DNA from: Candidatus Moanabacter tarae
GTDB taxonomy: Bacteria > Verrucomicrobiota > Verrucomicrobiia > Opitutales > UBA2987
Direction: 5' to 3'
NCBI GenBank assembly: GCA_003226295.1
Contig: CP029803.1
Coordinates: 2,237,001 to 2,301,000 of the forward strand
DNA: 64,000 bases
In this document: positions 18,925 to 26,932 of the stretch, one piece after another
How positions within the stretch are numbered: position 1 is the stretch's first letter
How the letters are laid out: each line of letters opens with the position of its first letter
Program-made: the position numbers and the translations under genes
Notes under the pieces: model-generated
The model's database searches: none
The model's input: only the letters and a program-made list of their open reading frames with translations
Told to the model about the DNA's origin: nothing

Positions 18925-19827
18925 ATGAATGAACTGATAACATCTTGGATTAATGTTGAGGATATCCGGTTGCTTTTGGACCCAACCGCTGTGATTTTCC
19001 TCGGCGTCGTTATAATCGTCCTATTTTTGGGCAAGCTTATCAATGACTGGTGTACGAGCTATGACCTGAACGAAGAGCTCACGAAGAAGGACAACAAGGC
19101 TCTCGCCATGTCCTTCATGGGCTATATATTCGCCATCGGTATTATCATCTGGGGCGTTCTTATCAGTCCAGTCGCAGTCGATAAAGAGGTTCTCCCGGGA
19201 AGCACATTGTGGTCTCAGCTCATGGCAACGGCTATTTGGGCCATAATTGGGATCTTGCTTCTCCAATTAGCAAGGGTCATCAATGACCGTCTCTTGCTCT
19301 ACAAGTTTAGGAATGTTAAAGAGATCATTGAAGACCAGAATGTCGGAACAGGAGTGGTCCAGGGCAGTGCATATATTGGTTCCGGCCTCGTTATTATGGC
19401 CGCCTTACACGGCGAAGGCAGCGGGTCACCGGTTGTCGAAGCAGTCTCAACTCTGGTCTACTTTGCAGCTGGACAATTAGCCTTCATCTTATTCGGACTT
19501 ATCTATTCTAAGGTAAGTCGCTATGATCTCCACGAAGAAATCGAAAAAGACAATGTAGCCGCCGGAGTCGGATTTGGAATGACAATGATCGCCGTTGGCG
19601 TCCTTATGTGTGGCTATATTCTTCAGAACGCATCCCTCACCGGCCTTCTAGTATGGTTCCTAATTTCCTGTTTCCTTCTCCTGGTTTGTCGTTACTTGAT
19701 CGACAAAATAATCCTCCCAGGGACCCTCCTTGACGAGGAAATTAGCAAGGATCGGAACTGGGGGGCAGCCTTAGTTGAGGGAATTTCCGCGATTTCTCTA
19801 GCCCTTATCCTGATTGCAATCTTCTAA
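18925..19827 (+). CDS. Multi-pass protein with two tandem DUF350 domains (YjfL-like)
   Basis: 300 aa, about eight membrane helices. Four internal repeats of an acidic turn followed by a Gly/Ala-rich helix are visible: LNEELTKKDNKALAMSF, VKEIIEDQNVGTGVVQG, LHEEIEKDNVAAGVGFG, LDEEISKDRNWGAALVE. This matches two DUF350 domains; E. coli YjfL has one. DUF350 genes recur beside PspA-like, DUF2170 and polyamine enzyme genes. No molecular function is established that I know of. It lies 157 bp after the oxidoreductase on the same strand and is followed by a 475-bp gap. Confidence 0.85.
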   Translation: MNELITSWINVEDIRLLLDPTAVIFLGVVIIVLFLGKLINDWCTSYDLNEELTKKDNKALAMSFMGYIFAIGIIIWGVLISPVAVDKEVLPGSTLWSQLMATAIWAIIGILLLQLARVINDRLLLYKFRNVKEIIEDQNVGTGVVQGSAYIGSGLVIMAALHGEGSGSPVVEAVSTLVYFAAGQLAFILFGLIYSKVSRYDLHEEIEKDNVAAGVGFGMTMIAVGVLMCGYILQNASLTGLLVWFLISCFLLLVCRYLIDKIILPGTLLDEEISKDRNWGAALVEGISAISLALILIAIF

Positions 19828-20302
19828 AATCCTCGGTTGGAAAATGATTCAAAGTCGAAATGAGCGTTCATTTTAGGCTTCCTCCTGATCGGCTTCGCCA
19901 TCTAAAATAATGAAGTCTTGCTTGGACTGACTCGTAATAGCTACGGCCGAAACAAACGTTGTCTATTTCAAGATCCGCGAAAAGCTATGCAGCAGCCAGC
20001 TCCTTGAAATTACCATGGGGTGGGAAGGCAAGTATTTTTAAGATTCCTTCAGGGGAAGCACCTAAGTGGGAGGCCGATTTCTCCCTTTAGCGTTATTTAT
20101 TCGATGGGAACAGTTTGCTTTCAGGATTACATCTTATCGAAAGATTCGAATGATAAGCCATCGCCCTTCCAGAGGACGGAATACTTGCGTATTCCACTGA
20201 ATGCATAGACGCAGTAGAATCTAAAACCTGTACAGATTTCATGTCATCGACGCATTAATCCGAGGGGATAGCTTTCCCAAGCCATTATTGAAATAGTACT
20301 AG
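19828..20302. other. 475-bp intergenic region with one clean hairpin
   Basis: I see no convincing coding frame here. Between the DUF350 and CPBP genes, GGAATAC and GTATTCC (20178-20195) form a perfect 7-bp stem with a TTGC loop. Just upstream CTTATC and GATAAG form a looser 6-bp pair. The region could hold a small RNA, a long leader of the CPBP gene or a decayed gene. Confidence 0.4.
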
Positions 20303-21055
20303 ATGGGAAACAGGAAGAAACAGAGAATCTGGTACGGGGTAGCACCAGCAATGCTAATGCCGCTAATAGCTTCTCTTTTCTACTTCGTTTGGCTCAGGGA
20401 GCCAACATTTGTTCGTTTCGCCTACGTTGGCATCAAGATCTTTTCTTTAGTCTGGCCCGCAATGGCAGTATTATGGATTTTGCGCGAGACACTTCCAAGA
20501 TGGCAATTGAAGGATTCGCATCACTGGAAATCTCTTCCAGCGGGAATGGGCATGGGCTTCCTAATCGCAATTTTATTGTTTGCTCTCATGCGGACGCCCG
20601 CAGGTGAGATGATTCGCGAAAACGCCGACAGAATTAGCGATAAGGCTATCAACCTTGGAATCACGAATTACTACTGGAGTTTCGCCATCTTTATCTCGGT
20701 CTTTCACTCCTTGACAGAAGAGTACTACTGGCGCTGGTTTGTCTATGGGCAACTTATTCGAGTCCTCCCCGCAGGATGGGCGCATATTCTTGCTGGCCTC
20801 TCCTTCTCTGCTCATCATATCGTTATAGCTACCCAGTACTTCCCCAATTCCTACGGGATAATGTTTGGACTCCTTGTAGGAGTCGGAGGGATGCTCTGGA
20901 GCCTTCTGTACGCGAAGCATAAAACTCTTTGTGGTATTTGGATAAGTCATATGATTGTTGACTTATCAATTATGGTTATTGGTTACGACCTAGTCTATTC
21001 TCGGGCAGTTCTTGCCCTAATTACTGGCGGGCAAAATTTTTTCGCCGCCGGATAA
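20303..21055 (+). CDS. CPBP-family intramembrane protease (CAAX/Rce1-like)
   Basis: 250 aa, about seven membrane helices. The family motifs are present in order: EEYYWRW (about 140-146, the EExxxR motif), then FSAHHIV (about 171-177), and a third His/Asp segment SHMIVDLS near 215. These residues form the intramembrane metal- or glutamate-based active site of Rce1/ABI proteins. Bacterial members are linked to bacteriocin immunity and membrane-protein processing. It ends the left arm of the island and converges with the tRNA gene 76 bp downstream. The substrate is unknown. Confidence 0.88.
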   Translation: MGNRKKQRIWYGVAPAMLMPLIASLFYFVWLREPTFVRFAYVGIKIFSLVWPAMAVLWILRETLPRWQLKDSHHWKSLPAGMGMGFLIAILLFALMRTPAGEMIRENADRISDKAINLGITNYYWSFAIFISVFHSLTEEYYWRWFVYGQLIRVLPAGWAHILAGLSFSAHHIVIATQYFPNSYGIMFGLLVGVGGMLWSLLYAKHKTLCGIWISHMIVDLSIMVIGYDLVYSRAVLALITGGQNFFAAG

Positions 21056-21130
21056 ACTATAGACTTAGGATAGTCTCTAGTACAAACCCCCTTGTAAACA
21101 TAGAGATTGTATTTACAGCGCAGCGAGAGT

Positions 21131-21203
21131 TGGGCCCTGAGGGATTCGAACCCCCGACCAAAGGATTATGAGTCCTCTGCTCTAACCACTGAGCTAAGGG
21201 CCC
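21131..21203 (-). tRNA. tRNA-Ile2 (CAT anticodon, lysidine-dependent type)
   Basis: 73 nt. The acceptor arms GGGCCCT and AGGGCCC pair fully, with discriminator A at 21131. The D-arm has AGCTCAGTGGTTAGAGC, the anticodon loop is CTCATAA, and the T-arm is GGGGGTTCGAATCCCTC. The body (TTAGCTCAGTGGTTAGAGCA start and CTCATAA loop) closely follows E. coli ileX-type tRNA-Ile2, whose C34 is converted to lysidine to read AUA, rather than tRNA-Met. The 3' CCA is not encoded (ACT follows). It lies in the middle of the accessory island. Confidence 0.93.
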
Positions 21204-21512
21204 AGGATAAGACTTCAGAATACGGAAAATTTGATACAGATATTTGGACCGGGTGGCAATCATCACTTTGTAGATTCTAAACGGTCTTCCCAGCAACTGA
21301 AATTGTTGCCGAATGAAAATAGATAGTTAACTCTTTCTGTTATTCGTCGATTCGCTCAAACAGCAAGCATGGCCATGAGGAGAAAGGTTTACGACACTAT
21401 TTCACGATCGTGCGAGAAACTGTCTCTCCAGCAATTCTGCTATCAAGCGTGGAGGCCCGCATCAAAAACCCAATAACTGAAATATCCGTTCTCGTGTTTA
21501 AAATAGGAGACC
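21204..21512. other. Intergenic region upstream of tRNA-Ile2
   Basis: Between the tRNA and the stop of the AAA+ ATPase gene. Apart from the tRNA promoter (21231-21259) I see only a 5-bp GCAAC/GTTGC inverted pair near 21280-21296. There is no coding frame and no T-tract terminator for the ATPase operon. Confidence 0.4.
21231..21259 (-). promoter_or_regulatory. Sigma70-type promoter for tRNA-Ile2
   Basis: On the minus strand TTGCCA (21254-21259), a 17-bp spacer and TATCAA (21231-21236) give well-spaced -35 and -10 boxes. Start of transcription would be around 21224, about 20 nt before the tRNA 5' end. Identified by eye. Confidence 0.55.
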
Positions 21513-22886
21513 TCATATTACCGGGAAATCCTTTGCTTCCAAGGAAACAAGATCTGTTTTCGTGAGGGCTATCTTAGCTTCGCTGAGTCGCATGGCCTGG
21601 GCACGGAGAATCTGCTCGAATAGGTTTCGACAAAAGCGGCCATTCCCAAATCCACGGCCTGATCGTTCGATTTCCTGCAGTAAAATTTCTTCGAGCCTTT
21701 TTTTCGCCATCCGATCCATACTATAATCATTCGCCTCACACATCTGCTCAAATATCCTGCCGAGCTCGTCAACTGAGAAATCATCGAATTCTATGTAGGT
21801 ATTGAATCGTGAACGAAAACCGGGGTTGGAGTTAATAAAGGCCTCCATCTCTTCTGTATAGCCTGCTACAATGACAATGAGGCGATCGCGGTAATCCTCC
21901 ATTCGTTTTACCAGACTGTTGATCGCTTCGAGGCCAAAATCATTTCCAGTTCCCTTGTAGAGACTGTAGGCCTCATCGATAAAGAGAATACCGTCAAGAG
22001 CCCGGTTCACCACCTCAGTTGTTTTCACATCAGTGTGCCCAATATATTGTCCCACCAACCCCGAGCGATCCGACTCTACTAGATGTCCTTTCTCAAGAAA
22101 CCCTAGGGCTCGGTAGATGCGGGCTACAAGGCGAGCAACCGTCGTTTTCCCGGTACCTGGATTTCCAGTAAATACCATATGGAGGGAAAGATTGGTTTGC
22201 GAAAGTTTCATCTCTTTACGCTTTTGCTGTATTGAAAGGTAACTGACCAATCGTTTGATTTCGTTCTTAACCCCGTTTAGCCCTACCAACGAATCCAATT
22301 CGGCCAAACACGTGTCCAGGTCGACAGGATCGTTTTCCTCCCAAATAGCCTCAGGCTCGATTGTCTCAACGGTGCGGTCCTTATCGTTAACGGTCGAGTC
22401 AGGAGTTCTCAATGTTCCCGAATCCAACCGGAAAAGTCTCTCCAGCTCACGATTGACCCGGCATGTCAATTCAGCATCGGCTGACAACAGCAGGTCAGCT
22501 AGATTCGCAATCAAAAATTGCTCATCCTGACTAAAGTTACCATCGATTAACGCCATTCCGCCCCCGAGGCTATAAAGAATCTCGGCCATACTGGAATACC
22601 CAATCCCAATTTTGAGATTCTCCAGACTATAAGTCGGCTGTTTTTCTATTTTAGCTTGGAGCAAATTTCGATACATCGGCGACCAATTCATTCGCCTAGC
22701 CACTGCTTCTGAAAGTCTTGACTCGGCTGAACTCACCTCACCATCGATATGAGCGACAAGGAATAGAATCATCCGGATCTCATAATCAATCTCGAATTCG
22801 GAAACGAGACCCTGCCTCTGCAATTCCCGCTTCGTAGCATCAATATCTCTAAGGCAGAAATGGACGATCTCCGAAATATCGACCAT
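21513..22886 (-). CDS. AAA+ ATPase, CbbX/SpoVK type, with N-terminal TerB-like domain
   Basis: 457 aa. Residues 1-150 are helical with two TerB-like signatures, FLVAHIDGEVSSAES and MALIDGNFSQDEQFLI (Asp-rich, metal-binding in tellurite-resistance TerB). Residues about 195-450 form a CbbX/SpoVK AAA+ module: Walker A GNPGTGKTTVARL near 240, Walker B GILFIDEAYSL, and an arginine-finger region NPGFRSRFNTY. CbbX relatives remodel protein assemblies. The gene begins 23 bp after speH and is probably the last gene of the right-arm operon. Its target may be a membrane-associated complex of the island (inference). Confidence 0.88.
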   Translation of the reverse strand: MVDISEIVHFCLRDIDATKRELQRQGLVSEFEIDYEIRMILFLVAHIDGEVSSAESRLSEAVARRMNWSPMYRNLLQAKIEKQPTYSLENLKIGIGYSSMAEILYSLGGGMALIDGNFSQDEQFLIANLADLLLSADAELTCRVNRELERLFRLDSGTLRTPDSTVNDKDRTVETIEPEAIWEENDPVDLDTCLAELDSLVGLNGVKNEIKRLVSYLSIQQKRKEMKLSQTNLSLHMVFTGNPGTGKTTVARLVARIYRALGFLEKGHLVESDRSGLVGQYIGHTDVKTTEVVNRALDGILFIDEAYSLYKGTGNDFGLEAINSLVKRMEDYRDRLIVIVAGYTEEMEAFINSNPGFRSRFNTYIEFDDFSVDELGRIFEQMCEANDYSMDRMAKKRLEEILLQEIERSGRGFGNGRFCRNLFEQILRAQAMRLSEAKIALTKTDLVSLEAKDFPVI

Positions 22887-22909
22887 CGATCTATTTTCCT
22901 ATTAGATTC

Positions 22910-23311
22910 CTAAATCGAAATCCCACGATCGATTTCCCGACTGTGGTATTCACTTGCCTCAAAAGTGCGAATTAAAGCCTGGCCGATATCCTCTCCAAGA
23001 TTTCCTTCCCCACAGGTGAAGACATCGACAGCAGCATAATTTAGTTCCGGCCAAGTGTGCACGGTCAGGTGGCTCTCTGATATCACCACAACGCCGCTCA
23101 ATCCCTGAGGACTATAACCGTGGAAAACCGAATTGACAACCGTAGCGCCCGCAGTTTCAGCAGCCGAGATCATAGACTTTTTTAGCACCTCGATATCAAC
23201 CAGGAACTTCTCGGCACATCCGTACAGTTCAAACAAATAATGGCGCCCCAGAACTCTGTAGGTGACAGATTGTTGTGAGTCCTCTTGCTTATGCTCGATC
23301 GCTCCCTTCAT
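22910..23311 (-). CDS. speH: S-adenosylmethionine decarboxylase proenzyme
   Basis: Pyruvoyl enzyme that makes decarboxylated AdoMet, the aminopropyl donor for spermidine synthase. The 133 aa match the short bacterial SpeH class. The self-cleavage site is Glu79-Ser80 in VVISESHLTVHTWPE. The catalytic His85 and Cys100 (VDVFTCG) keep the +5 and +20 spacing from the Ser seen in the Thermotoga enzyme (S63, H68, C83). It lies between pspA (99 bp upstream) and the AAA+ gene (23 bp downstream), so polyamine chemistry is built into this operon. Confidence 0.95.
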   Translation of the reverse strand: MKGAIEHKQEDSQQSVTYRVLGRHYLFELYGCAEKFLVDIEVLKKSMISAAETAGATVVNSVFHGYSPQGLSGVVVISESHLTVHTWPELNYAAVDVFTCGEGNLGEDIGQALIRTFEASEYHSREIDRGISI

Positions 23312-23410
23312 CAGAAATCAGCTAACTGCTTAATGGTCAAAATACCTTCGAGGATCGATTTACGGCTAGGCACCTGAAAATTGTAATCACGATGGAACCC
23401 AAGGATTTCC

Positions 23411-24109
23411 TTAGGCACTTGCCCCCCCGCCTAATTTTGCCTTCATAGCCGCGAGCTTTTCCTGAACATCGGATCCTCCAGACGTAGTACCGAGATCCTG
23501 AAATTCTTTTTCCAAACTATCAGCCTCAGAAAATGAATCAGACATTTCCTTGGCTGCTTCAGCCTCGTAGGTATGGCGCTCCGCCTTAGCTTGAAGTCGG
23601 GCCATTAGGTCATCTGCATCATCCTTTTTAGAGATCTTCGCCTTGGCCTCATAGATATTTTTTTTCACTGCAGCTGCTTTGCTCTGTGCCAATATAAAGT
23701 CCTTGTTCCGTTTGAACTCGGCTAGCTCGTCCTCCATTTTTGAGATATCTGTCTTTAGAGAGTCGACTGAGTCCCTTTGTGATTTCCAGTTCTCATCAAG
23801 GGTTTTTGCCTTCTGATCGTGCTCTGTCGCTCGTTGTAGGGCTTTGACTGCCAATTCCTCCTTGCCCGCCTTTAGGGCTGCTTCCGCTTTTTGCTCCCAG
23901 GAAAACCGAGCTGTTTTATCCTTTTCCAAAAGCGCCTTGGTCTTGCGTTCGGTAGCAATGCATTCCTGAATTGCCTTCTTGGCATCACGAATTTGATCGG
24001 CTTTGTCTCTGATCGCTTGCTCGAGCATGAGCTCAGGCTTTTCCAGCTCCTCCACAACTTTATGAACGGAGGCCTGGCCAATCTTGAAAATGCGAGAAAA
24101 AATACTCAT
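23411..24109 (-). CDS. PspA/IM30-family protein (YjfJ-like)
   Basis: 232 aa, almost entirely helical and coiled coil. The N-terminus FSRIFKIGQASVHKVVEELEKPELMLEQAIRDK is a typical amphipathic PspA/IM30 helix. The long hairpin includes KAAAVKKNIYEAKAKI, and the C-terminal part (about 195-230) is Gly-rich. PspA proteins bind stressed inner membrane through ESCRT-III-like polymers. The close coupling to a DUF2170 gene (27 bp) mirrors E. coli yjfI-yjfJ, so this is probably the YjfJ-type paralogue rather than the sigma54-regulated pspA. I see no -24/-12 promoter. Confidence 0.92.
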   Translation of the reverse strand: MSIFSRIFKIGQASVHKVVEELEKPELMLEQAIRDKADQIRDAKKAIQECIATERKTKALLEKDKTARFSWEQKAEAALKAGKEELAVKALQRATEHDQKAKTLDENWKSQRDSVDSLKTDISKMEDELAEFKRNKDFILAQSKAAAVKKNIYEAKAKISKKDDADDLMARLQAKAERHTYEAEAAKEMSDSFSEADSLEKEFQDLGTTSGGSDVQEKLAAMKAKLGGGASA

Positions 24110-24136
24110 GGAATCCCCTTCCCTCTTCTTAGTGAA

Positions 24137-24550
24137 TTAGTCCTTCATTTTTGCGGTGAGTAACTCTTCCGCCCTGTCCACCGCTAATTCCAGGGCATCG
24201 AAAACACTGAGGAGTTCATCGTCATTGAGATCCCCTCCCTCGCGACTCTCCACCAGGACCAAACGGGGATCGTTCGTGTTTGTATTGTTAATCCCAAAAC
24301 TCACAGGCTGGATTTCAGTGTTCAGATCAAGGATCTTGAAGTAGAACTCTGCATCCGCAAATGAGGCGACATTCCCAAGATCGACTTCGAAGTAGAGGTT
24401 GCTTTCGTTGATACTGACATAAACCGGCAATTCATCCTCGCGTGCAACACGGTAAACCCCATTACCCAATTCCCCGACCTCGAAATTATGGAGACTTAGG
24501 AATCTATCGAAGTCTTCCTCTTTTCTTAACTTAATTTTTACATTTACCAT
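24137..24550 (-). CDS. DUF2170 protein (YjfI-like)
   Basis: About 137 aa. The ATG at 24548-24550 is preferred over a GTG two codons upstream because AAGGAG lies 5 nt before it. Short alternating strands and a C-terminal helix fit the CesT/YbjN-like chaperone fold attributed to DUF2170: GVYRVAREDELPVYVSI, YFEVDLGNVASF, DPRLVLVESREGGDLNDDELLSVFDALELAV. In E. coli, yjfI directly precedes the PspA homologue, as here (27 bp). It may act as a regulator or chaperone of the PspA-like protein; the function is unproven. Confidence 0.85.
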   Translation of the reverse strand: MVNVKIKLRKEEDFDRFLSLHNFEVGELGNGVYRVAREDELPVYVSINESNLYFEVDLGNVASFADAEFYFKILDLNTEIQPVSFGINNTNTNDPRLVLVESREGGDLNDDELLSVFDALELAVDRAEELLTAKMKD

Positions 24551-24610
24551 TCTCACTCCTTGTCTTGCATATCTCTATTCGTTGACCGCTATCACATCCA
24601 ATTGAATCCC

Positions 24611-25708
24611 TTAACTAATTTTTTTGCTAACCAGTTCTTCTTCGAATGAGAGAAAATCTCCACGATTTTCCGCCAACATGATCAGACGGTCGTCTTCACC
24701 TACTGTAAAATGTCTGGGAGGATTGAGGACTGGTTGATCGTCTCTGTAAATACCAATCATTTGAAGGTTGGCTGGATACTTCAGCATAGCCATGTGGATT
24801 TCAGAAATCATAAATCCAGTCAAGCGAGTGTCAAATATGTAGAACTGACTTCCTTCGAAATTCGTCAAAACCTGTTCGAAAACCACATGCAACCCCGGAT
24901 GAAGATACTCTTGTACCATAAGGCAATCGGTTAACCCGTCAGTCGAAACTATACCATCAGTCCGTGCCCGTTTCATCATCTTTCGATTATGTCGACTGAC
25001 CAATTCCGTAACTACCTTAATTTCTCGTTTCCGCTCGGTTGAAATCATCTCCACTATGGCTCCAACTGCGAAGGTCTGGGCGTCCGAATCCGCCGATTCT
25101 GGATCCTGCGCTAAGACGATAACTCCATCGCACTCTGTCACATTGGCTTTCAAAAGGATGTCCTCCCTCGTCGGGTTTCCTTTCAGGAAAAGCAAATCCT
25201 GATCTTTGAATTCCTCTGGTAACTCATCGAGAACGTCCGTCACCAGAACAAACCCTTTGGAAGAGTATCGGACGTTAGCACGCAATTCCATAACTAAATG
25301 CAGAACTCGTTCTGTACTAGGACAGTTACAAATTATTACATGATCTGTCTCTTTAATCTTCATTAATCCCCTCCTTTTCCTGGAGACTCGTTCAAACATT
25401 ACTTCGGCTACAGTGCCAACGAGGTAACCAAGTAGTCCAATACCCACGATGAAACAAGAATAAGAAATCACATAGCGGCCGATAAACGTCTCAGGATAAA
25501 AATCCCCGTACCCCACTGTCGTCATTGTAACCATAGCCCACCAGATGGAATCGGCCAAGGTAAGCTCAGTCTGTACGCTGCGCTCTGTAAGGAAGAATCC
25601 GACACCGAAAACCAGATTTAAGAGCAAAGCGAGAAAAAGCCCTTTGCTAACTCGCAGCTGCACAGAACCCCGTTTCAGGATCCAAGCTATAATGCGTTGT
25701 ATAATCAT
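24611..25708 (-). CDS. Potassium channel with TrkA-N (RCK) domain
   Basis: 365 aa. Two membrane helices (about 20-40 and 80-105) flank a pore loop with selectivity filter TTVGYGD near residues 60-66, so this is a two-TM ion_trans_2 channel. A cytoplasmic TrkA-N-like Rossmann domain begins near 118 (DHVIICNCPS) and a second domain extends to the C-terminus. Such channels gate in response to nucleotides, Ca2+ or voltage. It precedes the DUF2170 gene by 54 bp. Polyamines block or modulate many K+ channels, so its place in a polyamine/PspA cluster is suggestive. Confidence 0.92.
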   Translation of the reverse strand: MIIQRIIAWILKRGSVQLRVSKGLFLALLLNLVFGVGFFLTERSVQTELTLADSIWWAMVTMTTVGYGDFYPETFIGRYVISYSCFIVGIGLLGYLVGTVAEVMFERVSRKRRGLMKIKETDHVIICNCPSTERVLHLVMELRANVRYSSKGFVLVTDVLDELPEEFKDQDLLFLKGNPTREDILLKANVTECDGVIVLAQDPESADSDAQTFAVGAIVEMISTERKREIKVVTELVSRHNRKMMKRARTDGIVSTDGLTDCLMVQEYLHPGLHVVFEQVLTNFEGSQFYIFDTRLTGFMISEIHMAMLKYPANLQMIGIYRDDQPVLNPPRHFTVGEDDRLIMLAENRGDFLSFEEELVSKKIS

Positions 25709-25994
25709 AGGATTTCCATGTGGCGCGAGGCTTAGGTTTTTAGCGTGATGGATTATGGTATCAGAGTTCCTGGAGATATGCTTGCCGCTTGAGATTCGTG
25801 CCCTTGGTCGGCATTTGATTTTTCGTTCCCCTCGAGGAGTTAGATGTTAAAAACTACTCATGCGTACTCTAAAAGAGTTGCTCGGAGAGCTGATCTCTAA
25901 ACAAACACTTCTCAAGCTTGACCTCTCCATCCGATTGCGACCAAAGGGAATTACCGTTACACTGAATACCTAAGCATCTTGCCACATGGAAATC

Positions 25995-26819
25995 CTAAAA
26001 GAGCCAGACTGCGAGAAGTAAAGGGGAAACATAAAAAGGATCAAAGTAGGGATAATAGTAATCAATGGGTTGATCATTTGTAACGACTCTCTCGACAACA
26101 TAGTCCTCTTCACCATCTCTTTTATCGGGATCTTCGTGATGTTCAATAGGCGGGACCATTTCCGCTTCTTGCTTATGAAGATCAATCATCAATTTAGCCC
26201 CCTCTGTAATAACTTGCTCAATCACCTGTTCCCCAGTGACCTCTCCCTCGTCATCTTCATATCCTAAATCTTTCCACTCCAAAGCCGAATTGCAAATATC
26301 CAGAATTTCGTCCCAAACCGACCCAAGGAGCAGATCAAACTGCCAGCCAGTTCCATCCCTGCCAAAACGTTTTTCCGCTATAAAACTCATGAAAACAATC
26401 TCAACCGGAGACAATTTCTTATATTCAGAAACCGCAATCCGGAGATCTTCCCAGCGCTCATCATCCAGAAAATCGTTGAAGGCGGCTGATGTTTCATAAT
26501 CGAAATAGGAGGTAAAGGCGAACTCCCCAGCCTCTAAATCAACCGCACAGAAGACATCAAAAACAGTTAGGTATTCGCTGTACCGAGCAAGGAAATTTTT
26601 CAAAATCTCTCGGCCATTCTCTGTTGGAACATATTTCTCGTTATCTCGAATTTCGACGTATCCCTTGATCAGAAGCCATTCCAGGATTGTCTCAAGAAAA
26701 GCATCACCGTCGCCCAAGAGAAGCGGAAAGGTCGCCGGGCTATTCACCATGTATTCAAGAAGATAGATTCCAGCATACTCTCTCTTTCTTGCTTCCGAGA
26801 TCGTGTAGGGACGGTTCAC
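25995..26819 (-). CDS. Winged-helix-like protein with hydrophobic C-terminus, unknown
   Basis: 274 aa, GTG start. The N-terminal 80 residues look like a winged helix (FLETILEWLLIKGYVEIRDNEKYVPTENGREILKNFL), with the wing-like beta turn DNEKYVPT. The middle is acidic and helical (about 85-225), then a charged linker with HHEDPDKRDGEEDY, and an aromatic/Tyr-rich end finishing in the short hydrophobic SPLLLAVWLF. I recognise no family. It lies upstream of the K+-channel gene in the right arm of the island, with a 286-bp gap after it. DNA binding is possible but not shown. Confidence 0.7.
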   Translation of the reverse strand: MNRPYTISEARKREYAGIYLLEYMVNSPATFPLLLGDGDAFLETILEWLLIKGYVEIRDNEKYVPTENGREILKNFLARYSEYLTVFDVFCAVDLEAGEFAFTSYFDYETSAAFNDFLDDERWEDLRIAVSEYKKLSPVEIVFMSFIAEKRFGRDGTGWQFDLLLGSVWDEILDICNSALEWKDLGYEDDEGEVTGEQVIEQVITEGAKLMIDLHKQEAEMVPPIEHHEDPDKRDGEEDYVVERVVTNDQPIDYYYPYFDPFYVSPLLLAVWLF

Positions 26820-26932
26820 TGTTTTCCTATGAGTCGGTCCGTCTAGTTTTAATCGGCATTCCTAATATTAACCCGGGATCCCGTACCGAAGCTATATATC
26901 AAATGGCAAGTGGCGCCGGTTCCCAAAAAAAT

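Noticed and set aside
20020-20208. 62-codon frame in the 475-bp gap
   Set aside because: No recognisable features, and it covers the hairpin at 20178-20195.
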